Shown here: in pieces, positions 36,179-48,315 of the stretch
Numbering within the stretch: position 1 is the stretch's first letter
Layout of the letters: each line of letters opens with the position of its first letter
NCBI GenBank assembly: GCA_011009095.1
Contig: VTPC01000895.1
Span: 30,946-94,945, forward strand
Source of the DNA: Ignelater luminosus
Taxonomy: Eukaryota; Arthropoda; Insecta; Coleoptera; Elateridae
DNA length: 64,000 bases
Direction of reading: 5' to 3'
Position numbers and translations under genes: made by a program
Notes under the pieces: model-generated
Seen by the model: the letters and a program-made list of their open reading frames with translations, nothing else
The model's database searches: none
Told to the model about the DNA's origin: nothing

Positions 36179-37107
36179 ATTTCGTTCTGCAGAAACCTTG
36201 AGTATTAATAATTTCAAATGCCAATAACCTTTTGCCTTAGATAGGCAAACACAGATTTTTGTCTTCTCAGTCGTTGGGTCCTTTCCAATGCACAGGATTC
36301 AAATGGAACTTTTAAAGCCTAGATAATCAAATTCATTCCATTTAACAAATCAAAATAGAAGTTCTTTAGGTCGTGACAATATTTCTTTTTGTTGTTTGTA
36401 CCACACGTTAGTTGCCACAAGGTTTTTGAGTGTTGGTCGTTTTTTGATTTCTGAGGCTCGAGGTAATTTTAAAAACTGGTTAGTTTCGTCACCTCACTAA
36501 CTAGAAGAGAAAGTTTTAGATTCTTCCTGTTTTCTCCAGCTTTATCTTTTTATTCCTTAAATTAAACTCCAGAAGGCTCAAGTGTCGAGCTCTATTTCCG
36601 AAAATCTTTTTTCTAAGAATTTCTAGAAATTTCCTGGGTTTGTCCAGAACATTCTCGGGTCAGAAACCCTGAAATACATTCTCAAGTACACAATTTCTCA
36701 AGTGCCATATCTTGCCATACTTACGTATTACTTATCAAGTGATCAGGCTTTTTACACTTTTACTACCTCCATCTATCGAAAAAGCAACTTTACTTAGTTA
36801 TTTCTTCGGAACGAAGTGTCATATCGAAATATGACGTTTATACGATGAATGATAGAGGAAGTACAATATTTTGAATAGAGCAACTTACAAAATGATCAAC
36901 GGACTCTGATGTTGACTAAACTCTAAATGGTTCAAACTTTCTGTTTTGGTATTTTCTACAGCAAACGTTATAGTAACGACTAAAACTGTTTCGGTTGTTG
37001 AAGCATTCCTTTCCTTTTAATTCTTGATTGGGGTCACTTTTGTTTGAAAGAAGGTAGTGCTTCGCCCTTCCTGAATCATTTCAGAAGAGTCAAATATGAA
37101 CAGACGT
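36179..37107. other. intergenic stretch, nothing recognised
   Basis: AT-rich, pyrimidine-heavy in places. No supported gene or repeat. Confidence 0.5.
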
Positions 37108-37560
37108 CACGTCCTTAAACGGGCTACCTGCGGTAGCCCAACTTTGAGCTTTATTCTTCGTTAAGCTTCTTAAAAAAAGTAAATATAAAAAGCGGCTGGG
37201 CTTAGCCCTTCATTAAGCCCTCTTAAGAGAGTTAAATACAAACACTGCGTTGCACCATCCAATCTTGTTAACAGAGCTAAATGAATACGAATTGAGCTGC
37301 GACCTCTAACAGCCCTCCTGCAATGGCCCAAGTTCGGATCTAGCTCTCCGTTTATCGTTAATATGGGCCGGGTTGCGCACTCTAAGAGGCCACTTCTCGT
37401 TTTCCATTAGAAATCTAAATACGAATACGGATCGAAATGCGCTCTTCAATAGGCCATCATCGGTGGTGATCTAAGGTCGGGTCTCGTCCTCCATTAATCT
37501 TCTTAACAGAGCTAGATGCGACACGGATCAAGCTGTGCCCTCAATTAACCATTTTTAAAA
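37108..37560. repeat. second degenerate repeat field (~90-110 bp units)
   Basis: Diverged copies share CCCTC(C)ATTAAxCTTCTTAACAGAGCTA, AATACGAATxxGGATCGAGCTGCG and a CTGCGGTAGCCC / CATCGGTGGTG core (37125, 37200, 37310, 37440, 37500). GC-richer than the flanks. The CTGCGGT core resembles that in the field at 28830-30060. Confidence 0.55.
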
Positions 37561-37734
37561 GATAAAAACAAACATGCATAGTTAATTCAACATTGCCATC
37601 GTCGGCAGATGTTTTATGCGAAACCACCTATCCGAAACGTACATTCGTTCTCGTGGTTGAAACCTTGAAACCGAGTACAAATTTCGCAAACGAGCCAAAA
37701 TACTCAAAATGTGATTAACTGGAGCCGTGGTGGG

Positions 37735-39070
37735 TCGATGCTTTCGGAAGCTTAACGGATTATATTTAATATATTTAATGCCATTATCAGAACTGAACAC
37801 TTTCCTGGTGACTGGAGAATCTCAAAGATCATCATGATTCATAAACCTGGGAAACTAACAGAAGAACTTACTTTGTACAGATCTATTAGTCTGCTTCCTA
37901 TGATGTCCAAGGTTTTTGAAAAAAGGTAATCCCTGATTACCGATTTTGTTTTAGGAATCAACACGAATCTGTTGAGCAGATACACAGAATAGTCCGTAAA
38001 ATAAATAGCGATTTAGAAGGGGAAAATACTGCTAGGATATTACACAAACCTTCGACAAAGTCTGGCATGAAGGGCTTTTCGGCAAAGTAAAAAATTGCCT
38101 ATCACATCAAATGTACGAAATAATAAAATTTTACATATCGGATAGACATTTCTCCATCAAACAATATCGGAAAATTACCAACCTAAAACGAATATTGGTG
38201 GGTGTTCCACAGGGCTATTTATTTTATGGACTATTCTGTGTATCTGCTCAACAGATTCGTGTTGATTCCTAAAACCAAACGGCAATACTAGACTCTCACA
38301 ATAGCCACAAAAGGGCCTCTCACAATTTACAAATATCATTAAATCAAGTCCCAAAATGGCTCAAACAATGGAGTCTTAAAGTCAACCCAATCGGTACACA
38401 TCACATTTACCAACAGAAAAGAAAACTGCCCAGATGTCACATTCTGCGGCCACCAACTCAAACATGAAGATGGCATCAAGTACCTGGGAATGCATTTAGA
38501 CGGTTAAATTGGCGTAAGCACATTTTCACGAAAAGAAAACAACTACGTGTTTTGTTCACCAAGCTTTATTGGGTTATCGGAAGAAATTCTCAACTATCCT
38601 TGAACAACAAACTATTCGTGTATAAAAGTATCATAAAGCCAGTGTGGACCTACGGCATTCTATTGTGGGGCACCGCAAGCAACTCAAATATAGAGATATT
38701 CCAATGTTTTCAAAGCAAAAGTTTAAGATCAATAGTCAACGCACTGTGGTACATCCCAAAATGCTACATAGCCCAAAGAATGAGTGAAGAATATGGAGCG
38801 AGAATGAGCATACATCCAAACAGACTTGCAAGTAGACTTGTAGATAGAGTCACTGAAGCCAGAAAACAATTTAAACCCATGGACTTACCTAACAGATTTA
38901 TTCTGAAAATTGTACAAATGCAAAACTGTAATTGTAGATTGTAAATACCAAAAAACATTTATAAACAGGCAATAGAAACATTGTACATAAGTGGAATAGC
39001 TCACTGGAGCAAGTCCACACATGTCTCATCTAATCAAACAAAATACTTATCGTCTTATAAACAAGACAGA
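37735..39070 (+). pseudogene. jockey-like LINE reverse transcriptase relic
   Basis: Plus-strand motifs in order: FPGDWRISKIIMIHKPGKL and SISLLPMMSKVFEK (37800-37925); FRNQHESVEQIHRIVRKINS (37950-38010); FDKVWHEGL (first catalytic Asp, shifted frame, ~38050-38080); LVGVPQG (~38200). The next block, which should hold YADD, is replaced by a 48-bp inverted copy of an upstream part (see 38228-38275). After it: TAILDSHNS, LNQVPKWLKQWSLKVNPIGT, and a long clean piece, YWVIGRNSQLSLNNKLFVYK followed by SIIKPVWTYGILLWGTASNS (38550-38700), the diagnostic jockey/X-element tail. Ends with HPNRLASRLVDRVTEARKQF (~38815-38875). Several shifts and stops. No poly(A) end located. Confidence 0.88.
37948..38275. 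repeat. 48-bp perfect inverted self-copy within the LINE
   Basis: Bases 37948-37995 recur as exact reverse complement at 38228-38275 (48 of 48). The second copy stands where the RT catalytic block should be. Looks like a templated insertion at a repaired deletion. Confidence 0.95.
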
Positions 39071-42000
39071 TTGTATGATACTGGAGGATAATAAAAAATT
39101 ACGAGATTTCTAGGGTTCTTAAAACATCGTAACAGCTCTGGAAGGAGTGAATAGAAGGTCCAGAGGAATTCAAGACCGGTAAACACTGTCCTTAAAGCGG
39201 AAGGTGACTAAATCGTGAGGGTTTGCAAAAAGAAAAACAAAAATTGCATTTCTCAGGATACGAAGCAGATGTGATTCAAAATAAAATCATAGCTTCGCAC
39301 CGGAACTTTTGACAAGGTTTTGGGATAAGAGCATAATTCGTTCATTCGAGATCTGTAATTTGCAATTTTTTGGGGGATAAGCAAACTTCTACTGAGGTTC
39401 TTAAGAGATCGTGAGGAGATGAATCAAAAGGGTCCTATTTAGGCTAGGAAGGTCTATTAAGATAACAAAACAACAGACGTCTGTTCTCTTTTACTTAAAA
39501 AGGTGAACCTCCATAAGCTTTGTTCTCGTGCACAAATTGAAGGGCAAAATCCACCAATCAAAGCAAAACATAGAATTTGTGAACACGAATGACAGTCGAT
39601 CATAGATGGCAGTCTGGAACATCTGCAATTTTGAAGAGAATGAGAATGATGTCGTTTCTTTGGACGTCTTCACTCAAGCTGGCTTTCTTTTTCAGGACCT
39701 TCCCGAAAAAGGCCCAAATCTGCGTTACACAATTTTGCTAGAAAAGGGAATTGAGAAAAAGCAAAATTTCATTAGAAGGTAAACAACAGTTTCTTTTTTT
39801 TCAAATTGTTTATCTCTGCTTGTAAAGCTCCATATAAACTAATTGATAGACATTTACAAGTGAAGAAAATTACGAACATTTACATTTCCCGTGTTTGCTT
39901 TAATGATATTCTAATATCTTTCCCTGCATGTTTGTTCTAAACATAGACAGTGTTTATGTGTTCATTTACCTTGATTAATGGAACTCATTACGACAAACTG
40001 CAATAAACCGTTTAGCCAATGGCAAATCAAGATAACGAGCTATTAAATATGTTGTTTTGTTCGATTCGTTCAATTTATAGGATATAAAGATAATGAAATA
40101 CAGAAATGTTCGGTATGCAATTGTTATTTACTGTACTAATAAGGGCAAATGCAAGTGATGCTCCAATAAAATCTATCGTTAAGGTTGCATCCAATTAATT
40201 ACTTAAAAAGTCTTTTACAGTTAGATCTTCGCTGCAATCATTTTTAAATCTACTTTATACACTCACGATAAAATCTACCCACAAGTAAACTATCTACAGC
40301 TTCCGTGATATGATAGAAAAGCATTTCCTTCCGACAAATACGGTCTACAAAATCCTCGGTATAACTTTATCGAATACACAAGTGTGTACGAACGTTTTAT
40401 TTCTAGAATAAGAATTTTCATTGAAAGAATACATTCGCATTTATTCTATCGAAAGGAAATCAAGTAATGTCGACCTCGATTACGTTTTAAAGATGTTGAA
40501 AAGAAATTTTCAGTTGTGAAAGATTGATGTCGTTCGACCTCTGTAAGTAGTACTGGGCTATTCTCTTGGGATCTTCCTCCGATTTCTTGACTATCCAATT
40601 TACCCTTACTATGTTATATTAAAGATAAAAGATAACAATAAAAACGTGAATCTTATTTTATGAGGTGCAATAGATTTTTACACATGGGTTCTCGATGAAA
40701 ACTGTATTTAGAAGACAATTCTACTTATGAAATTCTAAAATTTCAATCGACTATTTCGTTTCGTCACTCGAACATCCATTGTGTAATGTTAAAACAATTT
40801 TGTTAGTTTATTCGAAAGGTATGCCAAACGAAGAAGCCATAAAAGCCTATACAGCCATGCATTAGCAAATAATTAAACTGTACGATTGTTATTAACACCA
40901 AGAAAATTACGATTTGACGCGGTCTTTAACACCTAACAATCGGAGCTGACATAAAAAATAACTGAAAACATCTGAGATTAATTTAATATAAGGGACAACT
41001 ATATAGATAATTGAATTTTGCGGAAGAATTGATGATAGGAAATAATTAAAATCTGATTCTTACGTCCTCATGCGTTAATTACTTGCAAATTAAAAAAATC
41101 TCAAGTTGAAAAAGTGCCCGCTGATCTAAATTTATAACTAAATTTTATGGAGCGACGATTACTTATATAAACCCAACGTCAGGTTAAGTGACTGACAGAC
41201 AGGTTGGGTGGGCATAATAACTCGTAAGAAACTATTAATTTTAATTTAATATACTTGTACCTACCACGTATAATTAAAATCAAAAGAAACGCCTTCTCCG
41301 TTCTACTTAAGACGCGAGATCTTACGTGACCCGAAAGTAATTTAGTTATCCCTTTCGGTAATATTTGCCTACACCTTTTAAAATTGAAGAACACCACGCA
41401 AAGTATTTTAGTGGTAAATTATAACAAGAAGAAAAGGGGGCCACGGTGTGTGTTGTTCTATATTTAGCCATCATTAAACTTTGTTATAGCTTTAATGAAC
41501 TCGATAACTTTGACCAAAAATATCCGAGTCTAAAGATTTTATCTTTTAGAAAGCTCTTTTGTTTTAAAAAAAGTGATAAATTCACAAAAAAAAATCGTAA
41601 AGCAGCCGCAACGCATACCCAGCAAGAAAAAAATTTATATGCATAGGAAGATTCCAATCCGGAACCTTCTATTATATGCGGAACATGAGCCTAACACGCT
41701 AGTGGTGACGTCATACTTCTTCCGGGTCTCGTATGATGGATGTAGCCATTTGCCAGACTCTCAAAAGCCTTAATACGTTCTAAAGTTGTTCAAACGTAAG
41801 TTTTCCTTGTACTACGCAAACATTTCATGAATAAATCGTGTTCTCAAGACGACGACGTAGAGATGATTTTCAGACGGTCCGAAAGATTGTAATATCCTGG
41901 GCATAGTTGTCATCGTCTTAAGAAATAACTTCATGATGCCAAAAAGCGTTTTATAAATTATGTACTTTGTGTTATAAAGTTTTCGGTGTAGTTTGCTACC

Positions 42001-43059
42001 AGAATAAGATCTAAAAGAAAAATGTAAACTCATTTTATTTATTAGTTTACTTCAGTTAGATTGCAATGGAAGTTTTATATAAAAAAGGAAAAGAAAAAAA
42101 TAGCCACTCCTTTTGATGTTTAGAGTCTGGTTTGATTGTTTTTACTGAAAGCGATTCGGATTTAATGCGAGTCAAATGAAATCCAATGTATACAAACCTC
42201 ATTTAAATGAATGAGAAACGAGAGAGAAAAGGAAAACAAAATAAAACATCAAAGTGTTAACAATGAACGTTAAAAACACACTCGGTTACACTTCTATTAG
42301 GTTTCAAAATACAAATTTATTATAACTCGGAGGGCTACAAAATCCCTTGTAGGATTAACGTTTGAATATGTCATGTGCAGAGCTTTATGTTATATCGGGG
42401 CAAAAATAATTATCTTGGCTAGTATGTATAACATTTTGATGCTAAAACGTCAATTTCATTATTACAACCCAATTAATTACGACGTGAATTTCGTAAATGT
42501 ATCGTTTGATAGTAAATTTAACCCCGGGTTTTGTATCAAAGGGATTATTTAGCTATTTATTTAGGTTTTGGATATAATGTTTCGAGTAATTTGAATGTAT
42601 ATCCGTTGCTTTTTGCTTTGTCTTGGCAAGTATATCGCTTACAAACAGTTAATTATGAAATTTTGTTTCAGGCAGTATTATAAGTAAACGAAGAATTCAA
42701 ACCATTGAGAAAAGCTAGAAACAGAATGAAAACCTAAAACACAAAATTGAACGATTTAGAATGCTCCAGAAAACAGTAAAGAGAATTAGCAGACTATACG
42801 GTCAGGGAATGGGTTGTCCCAAGCGTCGCGTCGTTAGATACTGTGGCTTGGCCCTTTACGGTTTCAGCAACACATTTTTGAAGTAGAACATGGATAAAAA
42901 CCATTTAAGAGAATCACTAAACTGAATGAACAAATATTGTGACTCTTATTCCATATAGAGGAACTAGTAACTCCAAGGACGTCCTCATGGTTATAGCATC
43001 AGCGATGGTCGATCTCTTTTGAAGTTAAAGCTTAAGATGAAATTCGTCCACAGAACCAT
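39071..43059. other. long AT-rich stretch, nothing recognised
   Basis: No open frame with family content (39491-39673 minus, 41179-41397 minus, 41446-41646 plus and 41812-42033 minus all look random). A perfect CRE-like TGACGTCA is at 41706-41713 with nothing to attach it to. Confidence 0.45.
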
Positions 43060-43330
43060 TACATCAGATAAAAAGAAATCGTAAGGTCAACAATACTCTC
43101 TTTTCTGGGTTGGAGTATAGAAGAACTCTCATCAGGTATGATGCTTCAAGCTTAAGAATGCAGTGAAAACATGATTGTAGAAAGAAAGATATTCAAGGTT
43201 ATTGTTCCATGGAAGGGTTCGCAAGTACAAGATAACATTCTTTCTCAGATTGGAATTTAGGTGGATTATCATCAGAAGTTTTAAATTTCAAAATCACTTC
43301 GACAAAGTAGAATTAAAGCCAAAATGGTCC
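43060..43330. repeat. two diverged direct copies, period ~138 bp
   Basis: TTGGAGTATAGAAGAACTCT followed by CATCAG (~43110) and TTGGAATTTAGGTGGATTAT followed by CATCAG (~43248), with similar flanks (CAACAATACTCTCTTTTCT against AGATAACATTCTTTCTCAG). About 60-65% alike by eye. Confidence 0.4.
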
Positions 43331-46234
43331 TGAATGAAAGAATACAAGCCTTATAATTCACCATTTCAAGAAGGAACCTCTCCCGTTAAAAGTTTTTCCA
43401 AATTACAACCAAGAACAGTTCTTTAATACCCGTTGCACTATGTCCAATATGGGTAAAATTTCGGTCACGAGTATTTTTGATCTTGGATGATAGAATGAGT
43501 GGTTCTAAGGTAAGTTTCGGCAGATTCAGATGTAAACAAGTTTAAATAATGCCTGTGGAACCAAAAAACACGAGAAACCCGAAAAAACCTGCTGATTTCA
43601 ACAGTTTTATTATCTAAGTATTTATCTCAATAGCCGATGAGGTTCAACACCGATTTTCATCGAATTCACAGGATAATGTCAGAGAAACTAGAATTTTTGT
43701 TATAAGAAGGGTCAAGTCTGGACTAGCCTGGATATTATGGGCGCGGGTTGGCGCAAAGTACTATTCAACCAAAATAATTCTTATCCCTTGTAGTGTCTTC
43801 TCCTGCTACAACTGACTCATTGCAGCAAGTCTCTGGACAGTGCATTGATGTTAACAGAAACAAAAAAGAAAAAACGTAAAAATGACTAGTAAAACATTAA
43901 AGTTTATTCAACAAATTTACTTTATTGAATAAACACAAACAATCAAGACATTTTTAAAACACAAAAAAAAGAAACAAAGATAGATAAATACTAAAACGCG
44001 ATGGTGGGTATAATAAAACATTCAAGGATTTATCTGATGCGAATTCAATTGTCCATCAAACGTTATAAACACCTGTTTCAAGTTCCCAAAAATCGGATTA
44101 ACATCCAAACCGTATAGTTTTGTATGCAAATTATACATCAAAACCGAAAACGTTGCCAACTGATTTTATCTACTATATGTGATATCGAAACGCTTAATAA
44201 ATTCCACGCCAGGCAATTATTAATTCCCACAACATATTTGCACATTTAGTAAATCCCTGCTTTGTTATTAAATTTCAGAATGGCTTGTGTTCTGTTCATA
44301 ATTGAAATAATTAAAATAAATAATCGAAATAATTTCATATTCGATTCGAGTTAAAGTTTCAAACATTTGCAACGTTTTTCTATTTCTGTACTTGATAAGA
44401 TTAAAATTGTGCTAAAGAAATAAGACATCATCAAGTCATAATCTTTTTGTTTGAGAAACCTCCACTTCCACAACCTACACAGTTTTATTAACTAAAGTAA
44501 GTGCATATCGTACATTTGGTTTATTATAAATATCTCAAACTTGCATTGGTAAACATAACCTACATTTTACGACTAAAATATTGCTTTATGTAAGTGCTTT
44601 CGGATGGGTATTAGTGTGCCGGCAAGATTGATTTTATAACATGCACGTTTGTGACACATTCAAGTATAAAGATCTCAAGTTACGATATAATTTGATTTTA
44701 TGTATTAACCCCAAGCGACTTGCGTCAACTGGGTATAGATTTTAACAAAACTTTGGTCATTGCACTTAAAAGGGTATTAATTAGCAACGTTTACGGTCTG
44801 TGCCTTTCTGGTAATTTAGCCCTAAATCTTAACTCTTCATAGAATCTTCTGCTAGTATAAGGAGCAGTTTAACTGTCTAACCGTCTCTATTAATTGAAAA
44901 CTAGAAGTCGATTGTAAAAGGTTCTAAACGGAAGACAAGAGAGAATTAAAGAGAAAATAGTGCCATTTTAGATTATTACATAAAGATTAGAGCAGATTTT
45001 AGTTAGAATATCAATTCTCAACTTCCATTTTTGTACTCGCTAAACGATTTTTATTAAAACGACGCTAACGCAACTGATATTTTTGCCAGTTGAGTTTTCC
45101 TAATAGAAAGCAATTTCACTTTAAGAGTTATTCTAATACGGTCACCAACAAGGAAGCACGAAAAACAATTAGAACGATCAATTACCCCGCGCTAGAACTA
45201 ATTGAGTTTGAAAACGCTGTTTCGCAGTTTCTGCATTCCATTTATGTGTATCAGGTTATCTTAAATTATCGTTGTTTCTGTTTGGGTCGTTACAACTTCT
45301 AGATCAGTTCATTGCAGCTCATGATTTACTGATTCATAGTTTGTACTGGCTTGTCCAATTGGTCTTGACTAAATTCGGTTTCTTGATTCGAGCTATAAGA
45401 AATACCAGGTGCATCTACTTTTGAGCAAGCTGCACCAAAATTTGTCCCAACGATGAAGCAACGAAAACAAACGCCCTAAAGGTAACAACATTAACTTGTA
45501 GTAGCTTAAGATTATTAATGACTGGAACATAGCGAGATATATAACCAAGAGTTGCCTAGAAATCCTTCATCTTATAAATGTCGAATTGGATTATGAAGAA
45601 CGCGTCATTAACAAGTGGTTAGTAGATTCAAACCTCCAGAGAATAACGTAAAAAACCAAAAATTACAAGACTATCAAAAGAAACTTAACAAGGATCCTGA
45701 TCAAAGACAGAAGGTGGTACTCAATCTAGAACCCTCCACACCTCGGAAGAGTTTTTGAGTCAAACTATACCTGGCTCTCGTTTTTAACAATTTTGGCATA
45801 TGAACTTGCACTTAGAATCCTTCACCGAAATAATACAGGTCGTGTCAATATCCTAGATGAATCCTCCCCGCTAAAAGATATTCAAAATTCATGTGAGAAT
45901 ATAAGTCTCCTGGCAAATCAGACATTCATCAAGTATCTAAGAATCTAAACCTTGACAACATGGTCATATATCCGAAAAAATTACAAAGCGCTTTATGATC
46001 GACTAAATCTAAATCAGCGAATCCAAATGGCTGCGATATTGAACCTTCACGTGATGCGCGCAATCCTACCTTTTAATGCTTGCTTTTATATGAGAGCATG
46101 TCCAAATCTATTAAAAGAGAGCAGAATTCCCAAAAAAAATACAACCAACATGAACAACTAGTCCTGCTCTATCATGGCGATGTGGTAATGACTATCTAGA
46201 TGGTTAGATCTGCCCTTAAATGATCTACAGGCTG
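43331..46234. other. AT-rich stretch, nothing firm
   Basis: Contains a hairpin at 43902-43934 (10-bp stem). The part from about 45400 on is less AT-rich and may be the decayed 5' part of the R2-like relic that follows, but I cannot read RT motifs there. Frame 45090-45302 (plus) unrecognised. Confidence 0.4.
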
Positions 46235-46520
46235 ATATTACATAACATGATGGTTGCATCATCAAACATAGCCGGCACCACATTAAATCCTACAATGCAG
46301 TCATTATGGACTTACGGAAGGTTTTTGATTCTGTTTTGTACTCATCCATAGAACTCAGCTTGCGGAGATTCGATATCCATTCTTTTCTCTCCAAATCTAT
46401 ATTGGAATCTTATAGGATCTCTCGACGTTTAAGATACATACAGGCAAAGGTATGAAACAAAAAAATCCCATTTCCCCCGTTTCGTTCAATTTTACCTTTG
46501 ATGAACTTTTGAACTCCTAC
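46235..46520 (+). pseudogene. R2-like non-LTR reverse transcriptase fragment
   Basis: A plus-strand frame reads IKHSRHHIKSYNAVIMDLRK followed by VFDSVLYSSIELSLRRFDI (46257-46375), matching the R2/R4-group RT block A ('..YNAVIMDLRKAFDSVSHSS...AL.R.GI'), with the catalytic Asp in VFDS/MDL. It continues to ISRRLRYIQAKV and, shifted, PFRSILPLMNF resembling 'P.LFN...DELL'. Only this block is readable. The surrounding 45400-46800 may belong to the same insertion. R2-clade elements usually sit in rDNA; no rDNA is visible here, so this would be a stray or a non-rDNA relative. Confidence 0.5.
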
Positions 46521-46858
46521 TAAGATGCAGGTTTGGAAATAGGAGATGATGATCAAAAACTGCAAACACTCGCCTATAGGTGAAACACAAACTTTACTGA
46601 ATTGATGCTATCACTTCTTTACATAACGCCAACAAATGTTTTGCATCAACAGCAAAAGCTGCTCCCTCCAGAAAAAACCAATTCTTCATCTACACTTCTG
46701 TGCTGTTTCAATAATACTACATGGGAGAGGTTGTTCTCAAACTTAGGTTGATACCACGATTCCAACTTCTGAATTGCATCTACTGACTACCATTCCATAT
46801 GCTGCTGCATCTTTTCAATTCGATTTTTCTATTCCTTTTAAATTTAAAAAACCATTTA
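46521..46858. other. stretch left of a mariner relic
   Basis: No supported feature; possibly the tail of the R2-like fragment. Confidence 0.4.
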
Positions 46859-47831
46859 CGAGGCTTGCTTTAGAAATTTCTGCAATCGGGTGGTGTCAGC
46901 GTTACGCCATTGTCAAATTCAAAACATTTGTCACTTCTAACCTATAATTCAGTTGATAGTTCGTACCCAAGCTAACCAGTTCTGTTTACAGAGCGCTTTG
47001 AAAAAAGCAATTTTGTAAAAAAAATTGAACTCTCGCGTAAACATTTTCGAGCAATGATTATTTACGATTTTCGAAGCAACTTAACACCCAAACAATGCAC
47101 TGAGCGGCTTAATGTGGCGTTTGGTGAGAAAGCTCCATCGAATAGAACTGTTTATGATTAGTTTGCTGAGTTCTGCCTGTTCTTGCCACTAACGTTGATG
47201 CTGTGCATGAAATGATTGAGTGAGATCAGCATGTAACACACCGTGAAATAGGGATCACCTTGGGCATTGACATGAAAGCAATACGCAGGATTTTACGTTA
47301 TCATTTAAACGTACGGAAGCTTTGCAATCGCTGGATTCCACATAATTTGAGTGAAGCTCAAAAGAAAAATCGTGTGAATTGGTGCTAAAAAATGCTGAAG
47401 GAATTCAACCGAGATCATTCAAATTAAGTCTACGACATTGTTATTGGTGACGAAAGTCGGATCTATTCATACGAAACGGAAACTAAACAACAATCCACTG
47501 TTTGGATGTTTCGAGGTGAGTCGAAACCCATAAAAGTTGTTCGTTCACCCAGTGTTGCAAAGCAAATGATCACTTGTTTCTTCCGTATTTCTGAATATGT
47601 GGCAACTATAGCTTTAGATCTTCGCCTGAAGCAGCCGTCGTTGAGACATTTAGGCAACTGGTTTCAGAGGTACCAGCTTCAGATTGGAAAAAATGCTTCG
47701 AAAATTGTTTTGAGCGTATGCAAAAGTGTATTGATACTAAGGGCAAATATTTAGAAAAACAATAAAACTATTTAGCAAATTGTATCTGTGTTTTTCTTAA
47801 TCATTTGCAGAAATTTCTCCAGCAAGCCTCG
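46859..47831 (+). mobile_element. mariner relic with catalytic core deleted
   Basis: A 973-bp element, TIRs CGAGGCTTGCTTTAGAAATT / CGAGGCTTGCTGGAGAAATT (right, read inward), TA at 46857-46858 and 47832-47833. Transposase remains on the plus strand: an N-terminal part with stops (~47040-47200), TFGIDMKAIRRILRYHLNV-like HTH (~47250-47320), and GDESRIYSYETETKQQSTVW (~47445-47500, first Asp). The sequence then jumps at about 47622 from ATIALDL straight to SPEAAVVETF and the C-terminus ...KCFENCFERMQKCI, ending LEKQ-TAA at ~47763. The second and third catalytic Asps are gone. Same general type as the element at 48316 but with a distinct TIR. Confidence 0.88.
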
Positions 47832-47833
47832 TA

Positions 47834-48313
47834 CTAAAGAATGGACTCTCAAAAGCGGAGTCTAGAGTCTACATATGACAAGGTAAAGGGTCCACTCCCC
47901 ACTTCCATTTTGTTCGGTAAAAATTATATCAAAGTTATGAATCTGTAAGATGCAACAGGGTTCACTCAGAAAGGGTAATAAAGTCAAGTCGAGGTTTGGT
48001 GAATTAACCATTTTGGCAAGAGCATTTTAAATCTTTTCTAATTTTACAGAATCATAAAATGTTTCATTCATGGGCAAGTTGGGGACGTCAATCTCTTAAT
48101 AATTTGTTGCTTGTTGAGTGAATTCTCAATGTTTGCACACATTCTGCGTGCAACCCGTCCCGTAACGCGGTATGCGAAACAATCAGATTAGTATTCATGA
48201 TCGTTGTTATGGTCTGTACTCGAGAACTATTAAAAAAAAAAAGTAAGAATGGTGGTTTTAAGCAAGATACTAATTTTTAGACTCAATTCTGTTTCTGTTG
48301 CTTACAACTCGAA
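47834..48313. other. spacer between two mariner elements
   Basis: About 480 bp of unremarkable sequence separates the two mariners, which lie in opposite orientation. Nothing recognised. Confidence 0.5.
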
Positions 48314-48315
48314 TA

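Noticed and set aside
41706-41713. Perfect CRE palindrome TGACGTCA
   Set aside because: Isolated 8-mer with no nearby supported gene; one occurrence is not evidence of regulation.
43902-43934. GTTTATTCAA / TTGAATAAAC hairpin
   Set aside because: AT-rich 10-bp stem, expected by chance in this composition; contains AATAAA words but no gene upstream.
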